Assembly: GCF_900142275.1 (NCBI RefSeq)
Contig: NZ_FRAI01000015.1
Coordinates: 1-54,594 of the forward strand
From: Anaerobranca californiensis DSM 14826
GTDB lineage: Bacteria; Bacillota; Proteinivoracia; Proteinivoracales; Proteinivoracaceae
Length of the DNA: 54,594 nt
Direction: 5' to 3'
In this document: positions 8,933 through 17,900 of the stretch, piece by piece
Layout of the letters: the number at the start of each line of letters is the position of its first letter
Position numbering within the stretch: the first letter of the stretch is position 1
Translations under genes and position numbers: made by a program
The notes under the pieces: model-generated
Seen by the model: the letters and a program-made list of their open reading frames with translations, nothing else
Told to the model about the DNA's origin: nothing
The model's database searches: none

Positions 8933-9229
8933 CTACCTAAATAAACGGCCCATTAAGCCTTTACCTTTTTTTCCCCCATCCCTTTGAGCAGCATATAATA
9001 TTTCATAAACCATCCCTTCAATATTTACTTTTCCTAATTCTGTATTGAGGTTTTTGACATTAAGATCTTCCCCTCTTATAGCTATTAAATTGTTGTCATG
9101 GGTAACTAATATTACTTCCTCTTGATTAAAACTGTCCACTTCTTCTATCCCTGTAATTTCTAATTTTTTTTGCTCAATTAAAGTAAGCTTATGTTCCTTT
9201 TGTTCTTTATGTTCTTTAATCCTATCCAT
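8933..9229 (-). CDS. yabP: Sporulation protein YabP
   Basis: A 98-residue soluble protein of the YabP/YqfC family, which acts in the mother cell during spore wall assembly. The conserved block KLEITGIEEVDSFNQEEVIL and the later IRGEDLNVKNLNTELGKVNI are recognisable. GRLFR ends the protein. It heads a yabP-yabQ-divIC group. No RqcP (YabO) frame lies immediately upstream, unlike in Bacillus. An AT-rich leader with GGGAGGGGG as ribosome binding site precedes the ATG. Confidence 0.93.
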   Translation of the reverse strand: MDRIKEHKEQKEHKLTLIEQKKLEITGIEEVDSFNQEEVILVTHDNNLIAIRGEDLNVKNLNTELGKVNIEGMVYEILYAAQRDGGKKGKGLMGRLFR

Positions 9230-9294
9230 TCTTATTTTCCCCCTCCCATCTTTTTTCTGTTATATATATGTTTATTTATTTATATTTAGAACAA

Positions 9295-9338
9295 TGAGGT
9301 AATGATTTACCTCTAAGATTGGGTAATCATCACCTCAA
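9295..9338 (-). terminator. Imperfect hairpin between spoIID-like gene and yabP
   Basis: Arms TGAGGTGATGATTACCC and GGTAAATCATTACCTCA pair with two interruptions. The following sequence is only moderately T-rich (TTGTTCT), so it is a weak terminator or an attenuating hairpin. It lies 16 bases after the stop of the SpoIID-like gene. Confidence 0.55.
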
Positions 9339-9353
9339 ATAGACTTTGCTATT

Positions 9354-10394
9354 TTACTCCCAAAGTTTTTGTATTACAACATCTTTAAAATAATGTTTAA
9401 TTATTTCTTCAGCATTTTTCCCTTGATCCCTGGCAAATACCTGAGCTCCCCACTGACATAACCCTACACCGTGACCATAACCTTGACCTTTAAAAGTAAT
9501 AGTATTTTCAGCTATTTTAACATCATTGATTATAGTTGACTTAAATTCTGTGCTCCCTATAGCTAATCTAAATTCCGCTGCATTTACTTCAACATTATTT
9601 ATTAAAAAGGTAACTGCTCTACCTTCTTCTTCTTTGCCAATTTTAAAACTAGTAACATTACCTGGATCTTTGCCTGCAATTTGTCTCGCCACATTTCGAA
9701 CTCTACTTAATGTATAACTTTTTTCCCAATACCTTAGCTGTTCATCTATCCCATCAAAACATGGGCATTCTACACTATGGATATATGGTGGATTATCATC
9801 TTGAAAATTTAAACCAACAGGGGCTGTTGAAGTTTGCCCACCACAGTATGCATGAAACCACGCCCTCACAAATTGGTCTTTATATACTGCTACCAATCCC
9901 CTAGTTGACTCTACTGCCTCTTTTACCTGATCGTTTATTCTACTTGGATCATAGGCCTGAAATTCCTCAATATTACTAGATGCGTCGGCTTTTCTATTTG
10001 GAACTCCTCCATCTTCTGCTATCTTTTGTAAAGTAAATGTCCTAGCTTTAATAGCTTGGGCTGCCAGTGCTTGTTTTTCCCAAGTAGGATCCATTTCAGC
10101 AGCCACAACACCCATGATATATTCTTCAATTGCCATTGTTTTTATAGAACCTTGTTCTGCAATATAAACCCTTAATTTAGGTTCTTTATTTTCTCCTTGG
10201 GAAATTTGATCTGGTATTTTCACAGTTGTCTTCTCTTCCACAGTTATTTCTTCATTATCTTCAGTTAAAGGTTTTGTCTCTTTTTGGGATTTGGGTTCTG
10301 GATTTGGAGAAGGTCTTCTTATCCCTCTACAACCACCACCCATAGTAATTATAAATAAAACACAGAGAATTAATGTCAAAATTTTTTTAACCAT
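9354..10394 (-). CDS. SpoIID/LytB-domain lipoprotein
   Basis: A 346-residue secreted protein. The first 22 residues form a lipoprotein signal (MVKKILTLILCVLF, then a lipobox ending MGGGC). A Pro/Glu/Lys-rich linker to about residue 80 is followed by a SpoIID domain with YIMGVVAAEMDPTWEKQALAAQAIKARTF split over the core and the C-terminal GQGYGHGVGLCQWGA. SpoIID enzymes are peptidoglycan lytic transglycosylases, and the catalytic Glu corresponds to the E of AAEM. True SpoIID for engulfment is usually coded elsewhere with spoIIQ or murA, so this may be a paralogue. It sits between hup and yabP, where rqcP is expected. The ribosome binding site GAGGAGG is strong. Confidence 0.88.
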   Translation of the reverse strand: MVKKILTLILCVLFIITMGGGCRGIRRPSPNPEPKSQKETKPLTEDNEEITVEEKTTVKIPDQISQGENKEPKLRVYIAEQGSIKTMAIEEYIMGVVAAEMDPTWEKQALAAQAIKARTFTLQKIAEDGGVPNRKADASSNIEEFQAYDPSRINDQVKEAVESTRGLVAVYKDQFVRAWFHAYCGGQTSTAPVGLNFQDDNPPYIHSVECPCFDGIDEQLRYWEKSYTLSRVRNVARQIAGKDPGNVTSFKIGKEEEGRAVTFLINNVEVNAAEFRLAIGSTEFKSTIINDVKIAENTITFKGQGYGHGVGLCQWGAQVFARDQGKNAEEIIKHYFKDVVIQKLWE

Positions 10395-10462
10395 TAAAAG
10401 TTACCTCCTCGTTTTTTTATAGTATTTCCTGGGATTTCTATAAAAATACAGGAGGAAAAGGG

Positions 10463-10490
10463 AAAAGACCAGGACTTATCCTGGTCTTTT
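10463..10490 (-). terminator. Terminator of hup
   Basis: Arms AAAAGACCAGGA and TCCTGGTCTTTT with a four-base loop start three bases after the hup stop codon. Confidence 0.9.
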
Positions 10491-10492
10491 AA

Positions 10493-10765
10493 TTACTTAA
10501 CCATATCTTTAAATGCTTTACCAGCTTTGAATGCTGGAACTTTAGTAGCTGGAATACTGATAACTTCACCGGTAGAAGGATTTCTACCTTCCCTTGCTGC
10601 CCTTTCTCTAGCTTCAAAGGTACCAAAGCCAATTAACTGTACTTTATCACCGGCACTTACAGCATCCATAATTGTTTCTAAAACTGCATTTACAGCTTTT
10701 TCACTATCTTTTTTTGTAAGACCACTTTTCTCAGCTACACTTTGAATTAATTCTGTTTTGTTCAC
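10493..10765 (-). CDS. hup: DNA-binding protein HU
   Basis: A 90-residue histone-like protein that bends and compacts DNA as a dimer. It contains the signature [18 protein letters not shown], including the Pro that intercalates at the tip of the beta arm, and ends in the usual [13 protein letters not shown]. The start is a GTG nine bases after AGGAGG. It is flanked by its own terminator and a 200-base upstream region with a weak TTGCAG/GAGAAT promoter-like pair, so it is probably transcribed alone. The position after mazG and before yabP is common in Clostridia. Confidence 0.97.
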   Translation of the reverse strand: MNKTELIQSVAEKSGLTKKDSEKAVNAVLETIMDAVSAGDKVQLIGFGTFEARERAAREGRNPSTGEVISIPATKVPAFKAGKAFKDMVK

Positions 10766-10966
10766 TGAACATTACCTCCTAAATTTTCTAGTTAATTTTT
10801 CATTTTATTTATTCTCTATAGATCCCGTAATTCCTGCAAGTTCTAGTATTTTTTTTGGAAAAAAACTATAAAAACCAACTACTCATCATTTTTAACAAAT
10901 CTAGACTACCTTCTTAATAGATATTTTTATCCATTTTACTTAAGATATACTAATTTTTCTTTTTAT

Positions 10967-11515
10967 CTATCCTTTTTTCTGTACAGAACTTTTTTCTTTA
11001 TCCTTCTGGCTTTTCCAAATGCTTTCTACATCTTTAGAGTCCTTTACAGGATATCCTTTGAAAACGTGGGGATGCCTAAAAATCAATTTATTTTTAATAG
11101 TTTCAGCACATTTATTTAAATCAAATTGTTTTTTTTCCTTAGCTATCTGACAATGAAATACCACTTGTAATAATAAATCACCTAATTCTTCTAGAATTTT
11201 ATTTATATCTCCCTCTGCCACAGCATCACAATATTCATAAGCTTCTTCTATAAGATATTTTAATAAACTTTCGTGGGTTTGTTCTTTATCCCAAGGGCAT
11301 CCCTTTTCAGATCTTAACAATTCCATTAATTCTTCTAATTCCTCCACTTGGGATAGGATATACAAACATTGAATATTTTTTAATAATTTAGCTCTTTTAA
11401 GGGATAATTTCATAAATTTACCATTAACAATTATTCCTACCCTTTGTTTTTCTCCATAAAAAGCCTCTAAAATAAGTAAATCTCTTTTTTTCGGTTGATA
11501 TACTAGTTTTTCCAT
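10967..11515 (-). CDS. mazG: MazG-type nucleoside triphosphate pyrophosphohydrolase, shortened
   Basis: MazG hydrolyses NTPs to NMP and pyrophosphate. This 182-residue form has one MazG domain at about residues 59-165, with the metal-binding helices EEAYEYCDAV and LEELGDLLLQVVFH and the motif RSEKGCPWDKEQTHESL. The Bacillus homologue YabN (about 490 residues) carries an N-terminal tetrapyrrole-methylase-like domain and two MazG domains. Here there is only a 60-residue N-terminal extension, and the protein stops shortly after the first domain (SSVQKKG). The catalytic acidic residues are intact, so it may be functional. It starts nine bases after the flippase stop. Confidence 0.88.
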   Translation of the reverse strand: MEKLVYQPKKRDLLILEAFYGEKQRVGIIVNGKFMKLSLKRAKLLKNIQCLYILSQVEELEELMELLRSEKGCPWDKEQTHESLLKYLIEEAYEYCDAVAEGDINKILEELGDLLLQVVFHCQIAKEKKQFDLNKCAETIKNKLIFRHPHVFKGYPVKDSKDVESIWKSQKDKEKSSVQKKG

Positions 11516-11523
11516 ATTATAAC

Positions 11524-13155
11524 CTACCTGAAAATTTTAAATTTGATTAGAATTTTGGTTAATTTATGTCCTATTTTAGGGATAGATTCTAAATCTTTTT
11601 GAGTTATTGCACCAGATAATAAAAGCAATATTCCATAGACAATTACTCCTAAACCTACACTTACTAAAACTGCTCCAGAAACTACCAATCTTTCACTAGA
11701 AACTAAATTAAAGCGGGAAATAAGGCTAAAGGTTAAAGGATAAGTAAGATATACCGTTAATCCCATACCTCCCGATGTTATCAATGGCTTAATAACAAAA
11801 TCTATAACACTGAAAGTTAAGCCTATCGTATTTGTAAAAATCACTAAATTTAAAGTAGAGCTAACTAAATAGCTGACTATTGTCCCAATGGCAGCTCCTT
11901 TAATATTGATAATTGGTATTGCCGATAAGAAATAATTCAAAGTAACTTTTAACAATACCCCTATTAAAAGGGTAACTACCGGTATTACCGTTTTGCCTAA
12001 TCCTTGTAATAAGGCACTGGTGGTTTGCTGTAATGTTAAAAAGATAATAGCAAAACATGCAATACTCAAAGGTACTGCTACTGCCAAGTCATTATACAAC
12101 ATTGTACTAATAGGTTTTGCCAAAACAAACAAGCCCACGGCAGAAGGCAATCCTATTAATAATGTCAACTTAATTGCTAAAGTAGCTCGAGATTTGATTA
12201 ACTTTATATTTTGCAAAGCATTGGCTTCTGAAATTGAAGGAACTAGGCTTTGGGCAATGGCAATTGTAAACAGAGTTGGTACATTAACTAATGGCATTGC
12301 CGCCCCTGTTAAATGTCCTATTAAAGCTGCTGCTTCTTCTCTGGTAAAACCTGCTGCCTGAAGCCTCCTAGGTAAAATTGTGGCATCTGCCATTTGAATT
12401 AGGGGTAATACTAAACTACCTAAAGTGATTGGTAAAGCTAAAAATAACATTTGCTTTAAAGTTTGCCCTGTACTAATTTGAAGTATTTCCTTATTTATTG
12501 CTAATTCTTTAGTTTTGCTTCTATGGAAAAGGAAAAAGATTAACAAAACTGCTACCCCTGCCAATGAACCTGTAACTACTCCAAAGGTAGCTCCTGCCGC
12601 AGCAAACTCCACTCCCTTAGGTAAAAGAAGCCATGATAGATAAAAAATAGTTATTACCCTTATAATTTGTTCCACCACCTGGGAAAGGGCAGTTGGGATC
12701 ATTGTTTGATTACCTTGAAAAAAACCTCTAAAGGCAGCCATAATCACTACTAAAAAGATACCTGGTGCTATACTCTTAAGGGAATATACAACTAAAGGTG
12801 TCCCCAATATTTTATCCGCATAATACTCTGCACCAAAATACAAAAGTAAAGAAAAAAATAGGCCTGTTACTAACATTAAAGTTAAAGCTACTTTAAGAAT
12901 CTGATATGCTCCTTTAATATTGCCAACTGCCATTCTTTCTGCAACCATTTTAGAAATTGCTACAGGTAACCCTGCTGTAGATATGGCTAATAAAGCGGCA
13001 TATATAGGATAAGCCATTTGGAAATACCCCATACCAACATCCCCGATTAGATTATATAAAGGGATTCTATATACCGCTCCTAATATTTTAGTGATTATAC
13101 CTGCAGATGCTAAGATAACTGCTCCTTTTACAAAAGATTTTTCCGCCTTATGCAC
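11524..13155 (-). CDS. SpoVB/MurJ-like polysaccharide or lipid II flippase (YabM-type)
   Basis: A 543-residue integral membrane protein with about 14 predicted transmembrane segments, of the MOP superfamily (MurJ, SpoVB, YabM). The N-terminal block KGAVILASAGIITKILGAVYRIPLYNLIGDVGMGYFQMAYPIY contains the conserved Arg/Asn/Gly pattern of the PST/SpoVB family. These proteins move lipid-linked wall precursors across the membrane; SpoVB acts in spore cortex synthesis. It stands between spoVT and mazG exactly as yabM does in Bacillus, so a role in sporulation wall synthesis is likely. Whether the substrate is lipid II is inferred. Confidence 0.9.
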   Translation of the reverse strand: MHKAEKSFVKGAVILASAGIITKILGAVYRIPLYNLIGDVGMGYFQMAYPIYAALLAISTAGLPVAISKMVAERMAVGNIKGAYQILKVALTLMLVTGLFFSLLLYFGAEYYADKILGTPLVVYSLKSIAPGIFLVVIMAAFRGFFQGNQTMIPTALSQVVEQIIRVITIFYLSWLLLPKGVEFAAAGATFGVVTGSLAGVAVLLIFFLFHRSKTKELAINKEILQISTGQTLKQMLFLALPITLGSLVLPLIQMADATILPRRLQAAGFTREEAAALIGHLTGAAMPLVNVPTLFTIAIAQSLVPSISEANALQNIKLIKSRATLAIKLTLLIGLPSAVGLFVLAKPISTMLYNDLAVAVPLSIACFAIIFLTLQQTTSALLQGLGKTVIPVVTLLIGVLLKVTLNYFLSAIPIINIKGAAIGTIVSYLVSSTLNLVIFTNTIGLTFSVIDFVIKPLITSGGMGLTVYLTYPLTFSLISRFNLVSSERLVVSGAVLVSVGLGVIVYGILLLLSGAITQKDLESIPKIGHKLTKILIKFKIFR

Positions 13156-13287
13156 TCTACTTCCTCTCCTTACCCATAAAAACTAAAAGTATTATATTTA
13201 ACTTTATTATAAACTAAATCTAATATGAATAAAGTTTTTCTTTAAAATAATTTTAAAGGATATTTATTTATAGATAGGCATTTCACA

Positions 13288-13320
13288 TTGAAAAAAGGTG
13301 GTACAGCACCACCTTTTTTT
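13288..13320 (-). terminator. Terminator of spoVT
   Basis: Arms AAAAAAAGGTGGT and ACCACCTTTTTT with a short loop. The left arm begins in the spoVT stop codon. Confidence 0.9.
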
Positions 13321-13864
13321 ATTGAGACATTTGTTTTGCTAAAAAGCTTGCTGCAGCTTCTGCCATTTTTTGTTCAACTTCAGAGAAACTTATACCAGGT
13401 TCTTTACTACATACTATTACAGCACCAATTGGGTCACCATTAGCAATTATAGGAGCTATTACTTTGGCTGTATATTTATTCTCTTCATCTGCTAAAATCG
13501 TCAAATCTTTATCTTGATCTCCTTTAATAGTCCTTCTTTCTTCCATAGCCCTTTCAATAGCAGGACCTATGGGTTTATTTAAATACTCTTTTTTAGAACC
13601 ACCAGAAACAGCTATAATATTATCCCTATCAGAAATAGCACATATGTGACCTAAGGAATCATAAAGGCTCTCTGCATATTCTTTAGCAAAATCCCCTAAT
13701 TCTCCAATAGGAGAATATTTTTTGAGAATTACCTCTCCATCTCTATCTACAAAAATTTCCAAGGGATCCCCTTCTCTGATCTTTAAGGTCCTTCTAATCT
13801 CTTTAGGAATCACTACTCTGCCTAGGTCATCTATTCTTCTTACAATTCCAGTAGCTTTCACCAT
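13319..13864 (-). CDS. spoVT: Stage V sporulation transcription regulator SpoVT
   Basis: A 181-residue tetrameric DNA-binding regulator of forespore (sigma-G) genes. The N-terminal AbrB-type swapped-hairpin domain, residues 1-52, reads MVKATGIVRRIDDLGRVVIP and ends in VILKKYSP. The C-terminal GAF-like domain covers about residues 55-181. Both parts match SpoVT in length and order. An 11-bp inverted repeat pairs the region upstream of the promoter with the ribosome binding site. A sigma-G-like promoter lies about 55 bases upstream of the start. It is between the PrsA-type gene and the flippase, as in Bacillus (mfd-spoVT-yabM). Confidence 0.97.
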   Translation of the reverse strand: MVKATGIVRRIDDLGRVVIPKEIRRTLKIREGDPLEIFVDRDGEVILKKYSPIGELGDFAKEYAESLYDSLGHICAISDRDNIIAVSGGSKKEYLNKPIGPAIERAMEERRTIKGDQDKDLTILADEENKYTAKVIAPIIANGDPIGAVIVCSKEPGISFSEVEQKMAEAAASFLAKQMSQ

Positions 13865-13866
13865 AT

Positions 13867-13941
13867 AAACCTCCTCGATTGGATAAGTTGTGGGTCATCT
13901 TTCTATTCTTCTATTGCTATTATTTAACGGCGAGGAGGTTT
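13867..13941 (-). repeat. 11-bp inverted repeat that would mask the spoVT ribosome binding site
   Basis: AAACCTCCTCG (13941-13931, minus strand) is the exact reverse complement of CGAGGAGGTTT (13877-13867), which contains the spoVT ribosome binding site. The upstream arm lies inside the spacer of the sigma-G-like promoter, so only transcripts starting further upstream would contain both arms and could fold over the site. Confidence 0.7.
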
Positions 13942-13948
13942 TTATTCA
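13918..13948 (-). promoter_or_regulatory. Sigma-G-like promoter of spoVT
   Basis: TGAATA (13948-13943), 18 bases, AATAATA (13924-13918). The -35 equals the sigma-G consensus and the -10 matches CATACTA at five of seven positions. spoVT is a sigma-G gene in Bacillus, which supports the reading. Confidence 0.55.
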
Positions 13949-13962
13949 TTTTTTGCTAACCC

Positions 13963-14898
13963 TTAATTTGCCAAACGGTTTTCTACACCTTCCCTTAAAC
14001 TCTCTAATAAAGCCCAGATTGCTTGTTGAGGTTTTTGCCTTTGTAAATAGTCTTTAATTAATCCTTTTAATTCATCATCTAATTCCTCTACTCCAGGTGG
14101 TTTTATTTCTGTGACTTCTATTATGTGATAACCAAAAGTTGTTTTAACAACATCACTAATTTCCCCTACTTTTAAAGAAAAAGCTACTATTTCAAAATCC
14201 TCTACATAAGTTCCTTTTTCAGAAAGGCCCAGTTTTCCCCCTTCTTGCCCTGATGGACATTCCGAAAACTCTTTAGCTAATTGGGCAAAATCTTCTCCCC
14301 GCTCAATTCTAGTTAAAATAGCTCTAGCAGCTTCTTCTGAGTCCACTAAGATATGGCGGATATCCCTTCTTTCTCCATAAGTAAATAATTCTTCTTTGTT
14401 AGCATCATAAAATTCCCTTACTTCTTCTTCAGTAACTGGTTCAACATTCTTTTCAATATCTTCAATCAATGCAGTTATTATTAAATTTCTTTTGGCCATT
14501 TCCCTAAGATCATCTTCTGTTACTTTGTACCTTTTAAGTCTTTTAGCAAATTCTTTTTCATCATTGTTTAAATAATAAGATATTATGAAATCTTTATAAT
14601 CCTGATATTCTTTTTCAATTTCTTCATCTGTTACAGTAAAACCCCTTTTAAGGCCTTCTAAATATAATAGCTCTTCATTAATTAAAAAATCTAAATATCT
14701 CCTTTCTTCTGCCTCAGAAAATTCCTCTTGTTCAGAGTACAATGTTATACTTAAACTTAAATATTTCTGAAACTCACCACGGGTAACTTCTCTTCCATTA
14801 ATTACCGCTACTATTTCTTCTTTTTTGGTAAAACACCCCGTAAGTAATATAGTAAAAAACATTACTAATACCATTACGGAGATTAGTTTTTTGGACAT
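13963..14898 (-). CDS. PrsA-like peptidyl-prolyl cis-trans isomerase lipoprotein
   Basis: An extracellular foldase of the PrsA/SurA type, 311 residues. It has a lipoprotein signal peptide with lipobox LLTGC, then a SurA-N-like region (VAVINGREVTRGEF and YLDFLINEELL), and a parvulin PPIase domain at about residues 170-270 (RRDIRHILVDSEEAA, then FGYHIIEVTEI). A longer frame starts at 14916 without a ribosome binding site. The ATG at 14898 has AAGGGAAGTGGGG upstream, so I use it. It lies between mfd and spoVT, the usual location of a foldase gene in Clostridia. Confidence 0.9.
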   Translation of the reverse strand: MSKKLISVMVLVMFFTILLTGCFTKKEEIVAVINGREVTRGEFQKYLSLSITLYSEQEEFSEAEERRYLDFLINEELLYLEGLKRGFTVTDEEIEKEYQDYKDFIISYYLNNDEKEFAKRLKRYKVTEDDLREMAKRNLIITALIEDIEKNVEPVTEEEVREFYDANKEELFTYGERRDIRHILVDSEEAARAILTRIERGEDFAQLAKEFSECPSGQEGGKLGLSEKGTYVEDFEIVAFSLKVGEISDVVKTTFGYHIIEVTEIKPPGVEELDDELKGLIKDYLQRQKPQQAIWALLESLREGVENRLAN

Positions 14899-14962
14899 TT
14901 CCCCACTTCCCTTCATTAATCATCATTTTTTTATTCTAACAGAGTTTAGTTAGAAAAACAAG

Positions 14963-17900
14963 TTAATTTACAACGGCAAAAATCTGGTGAAATAATTTTT
15001 CTATTTCACCTAATAACTCAGATTTTTCTACTTTCTTTAATTCTATAATTAAATTATGCCCTTTTGCAGTAAAATTTAGTTTTAGGTTATTTTGATAAAT
15101 TTCTAACAAATCTTTGCCTGTAATTTTTGTATTGGGATAAAATTTAATCTCTACACTGTATTCCTTTGTCCCAATTTTTTGTAAATACCCTAAACTTTTA
15201 GCAGTTATAGATTTTACCTGAAGTTTTTGTCCCATTAACTTTATTCGAGCTATATCAATAAGGTTAGTAGTCTCTATTGGCAATTCTCCAAACCTATCTA
15301 TTAGCTCTTCTTCAATTTCATGTAATCTTTCTAAATTATTAGCAGTGGAAATTTTTCTATAAAATGCCATTTTCAATGATTTAGACATCATTTTTTCAGG
15401 AATAAAACCATCCACAGGCAATTCTAAGGTTATATCTAAAAGAGGTTCTTCCTTTTTCTCTCCTTTTAGTTCTGCAATTGCTTCTTCTAATAATTGACAG
15501 TATAGGTCAAACCCAATACTAGCTATAAAGCCATGTTGTTCTACACCTAATATATTCCCCGCTCCCCTAATTTCTAAATCCCTCATTGCAATTTTAAAGC
15601 CTGAACCTAACTCAGTGAACTCTTTAATTGCTTGAAGCCTTTTTTGAGCCACTTCAGTTAATACTTTATCTTTCTGATAGGTCAAGTAACAATAAGCTAT
15701 TCGATTACTTCTTCCTACCCTACCTCGCAACTGATATAACTGTGATAGACCAAATTTATCAGCATCATAAATGATTAATGTATTAACATTAGGAATATCT
15801 AACCCTGTTTCAATAATTGTAGTGGATAGTAAAATATCATGCTCTCCTTCTAGAAACTCCAACATAGTTTTTTCCAACTTATTTTCACTCATTTGCCCAT
15901 GGGCAATGGCAATTCGAGCGTCAGGCAATAAACTTTGTAATCTAGCTGCCATCATCTCTATTTTTTGAACCCTATTATACAGAAAATATACCTGTCCTCC
16001 CCGTTCTATTTCCCTTCTTATGGCAGTTGTAATAATATCATCACTGTATTCCAAAACATAAGTTTGAACAGGAAAACGGTCTTCTGGAGGGGTTTCAATT
16101 ACACTTAGATCCCTTATCCCTAGCATAGACATATGTAAAGTTCTAGGGATGGGGGTAGCCGTTAATGTCAATACATCTACCCCTACTTTTAATTCCTTTA
16201 ATTTTTCTTTATGGGCTACTCCAAACCTCTGTTCTTCATCAATTATAATTAAACCTAAATCCTTGAAAACCACGTTCTTTTGGAGTAATTTATGGGTACC
16301 AATGGCAATATCTGTAACTCCTGCGGCTAATCTAGCTAATCCCTCTTCAATTTCCTTTTTAGTTCTAAATCTACTAAATACATCGATATTTACCGGAAAA
16401 TCTATAAACCTTTCTTTAAAAGTCTTATAGTGTTGTTGAGCTAAGATTGTAGTGGGTACAAGGACCGCCACCTGTTTTCCATCTAAAACCGCTTTCATAG
16501 CTGCCCTCATCGCTACTTCAGTTTTACCATACCCTACGTCTCCGCATAATAATCTATCCATAGGTTTAGGTTGTTCCATATCCCTTTTTATTTCTTTGAT
16601 TGCCGTTAGCTGATCTTCTGTTTCTGTATAAGGGAAAGTCCCTTCAAATTGGCTTTGCCAATGGTTATCAGGACTGAATTGAAATCCTTGGGTATTTTGC
16701 CTTTTTGCATATAAATATAACAGATTTTCTGCCATATTTTTGATAGACTTTTTAGCTTTTTCAGTTGTTTTTATCCATTCATTCCCACTTAAACTGTAAA
16801 TTTTAGGCTCTTTTCCTTCTCCTCCAACATATTTTTGTAATAGATGCAATTGGTCTGTAGGTATATATAATTTATCATTACCAGCATATTGAACATGGAT
16901 ATAATCCCTTTTACCTCCAGCAACTTCTAAAGTAATTATCCCTTTAAAAATTCCTATTCCGTGATTTATATGAACCACATAATCTCCTATATCTAAATGG
17001 GAGATATCGGTAATATTAACTCCTTGTTGTAAGCCTTTACCTTTCTTACCCCTTGTCCTTTTATAAATTTGGCTTTCTACAAAGCAAGCTATTTTCCCTT
17101 TATCAAATATAAACCCTTCTTCTAAAGGCCCTTGGTTAAAGTAGACCCCTGGATTACCCCCTTGTCCTAAAATTATTCCCCGATGGGTAAATTCTTTTAT
17201 TAAGTTTTCCTTTGTTTCTTTATTGTTGTAATATATTTTAACTTGATAACTTTCTTGAACTAATTTCTCTACTTCTTTTAAAAACAATTCAATATTCCCT
17301 GCAAAAACAGGGGCTTGTCTAAAGGGTAGAGAAACGGTGTCATCAACTGGAAATGGACCTAATGTTCTTAATAAAAGACATAAATATAAAAGATTTTTTC
17401 CCTTTAATTTATGGATTATTTTATCACTTTCCAAATAAAGGGGAATATTTGTAACTTCTCCCTTTTCTATAAGGTGTTTTAATCCCTCACGATAATCTTT
17501 TTCCCAGCCTTCCAGCTCTGTTTTAATAAAAGGAGGCTCATCTAATACAATTAGATAATCTTCTAATAAGTCTAATAAGCTTACACCACCATCATAGATA
17601 ACAGAACTATATTGTCCTAGATTTTCAAAAATTAAGTTGTTCTCTATCCTCTCTAAATCCCTGGTTATTTTTTCCTTAACTTTTCCATCTTTACTGTTTA
17701 ATAGGAGAGTATTTAATACATTGATAAGTTTATTTTTCCTTTCCCTGTTTAAAATATTGAGGGTATTTGGATATATAGTTATTTCATCTATGTTTTCCTT
17801 TGACCGTTGAGATGCTATATCAAAGTAGCGAATGGATTCAACTGTATCGCCAAAAAATTCTATTCTTACAGGATTGGATAATACCGATGAATAAATATCT

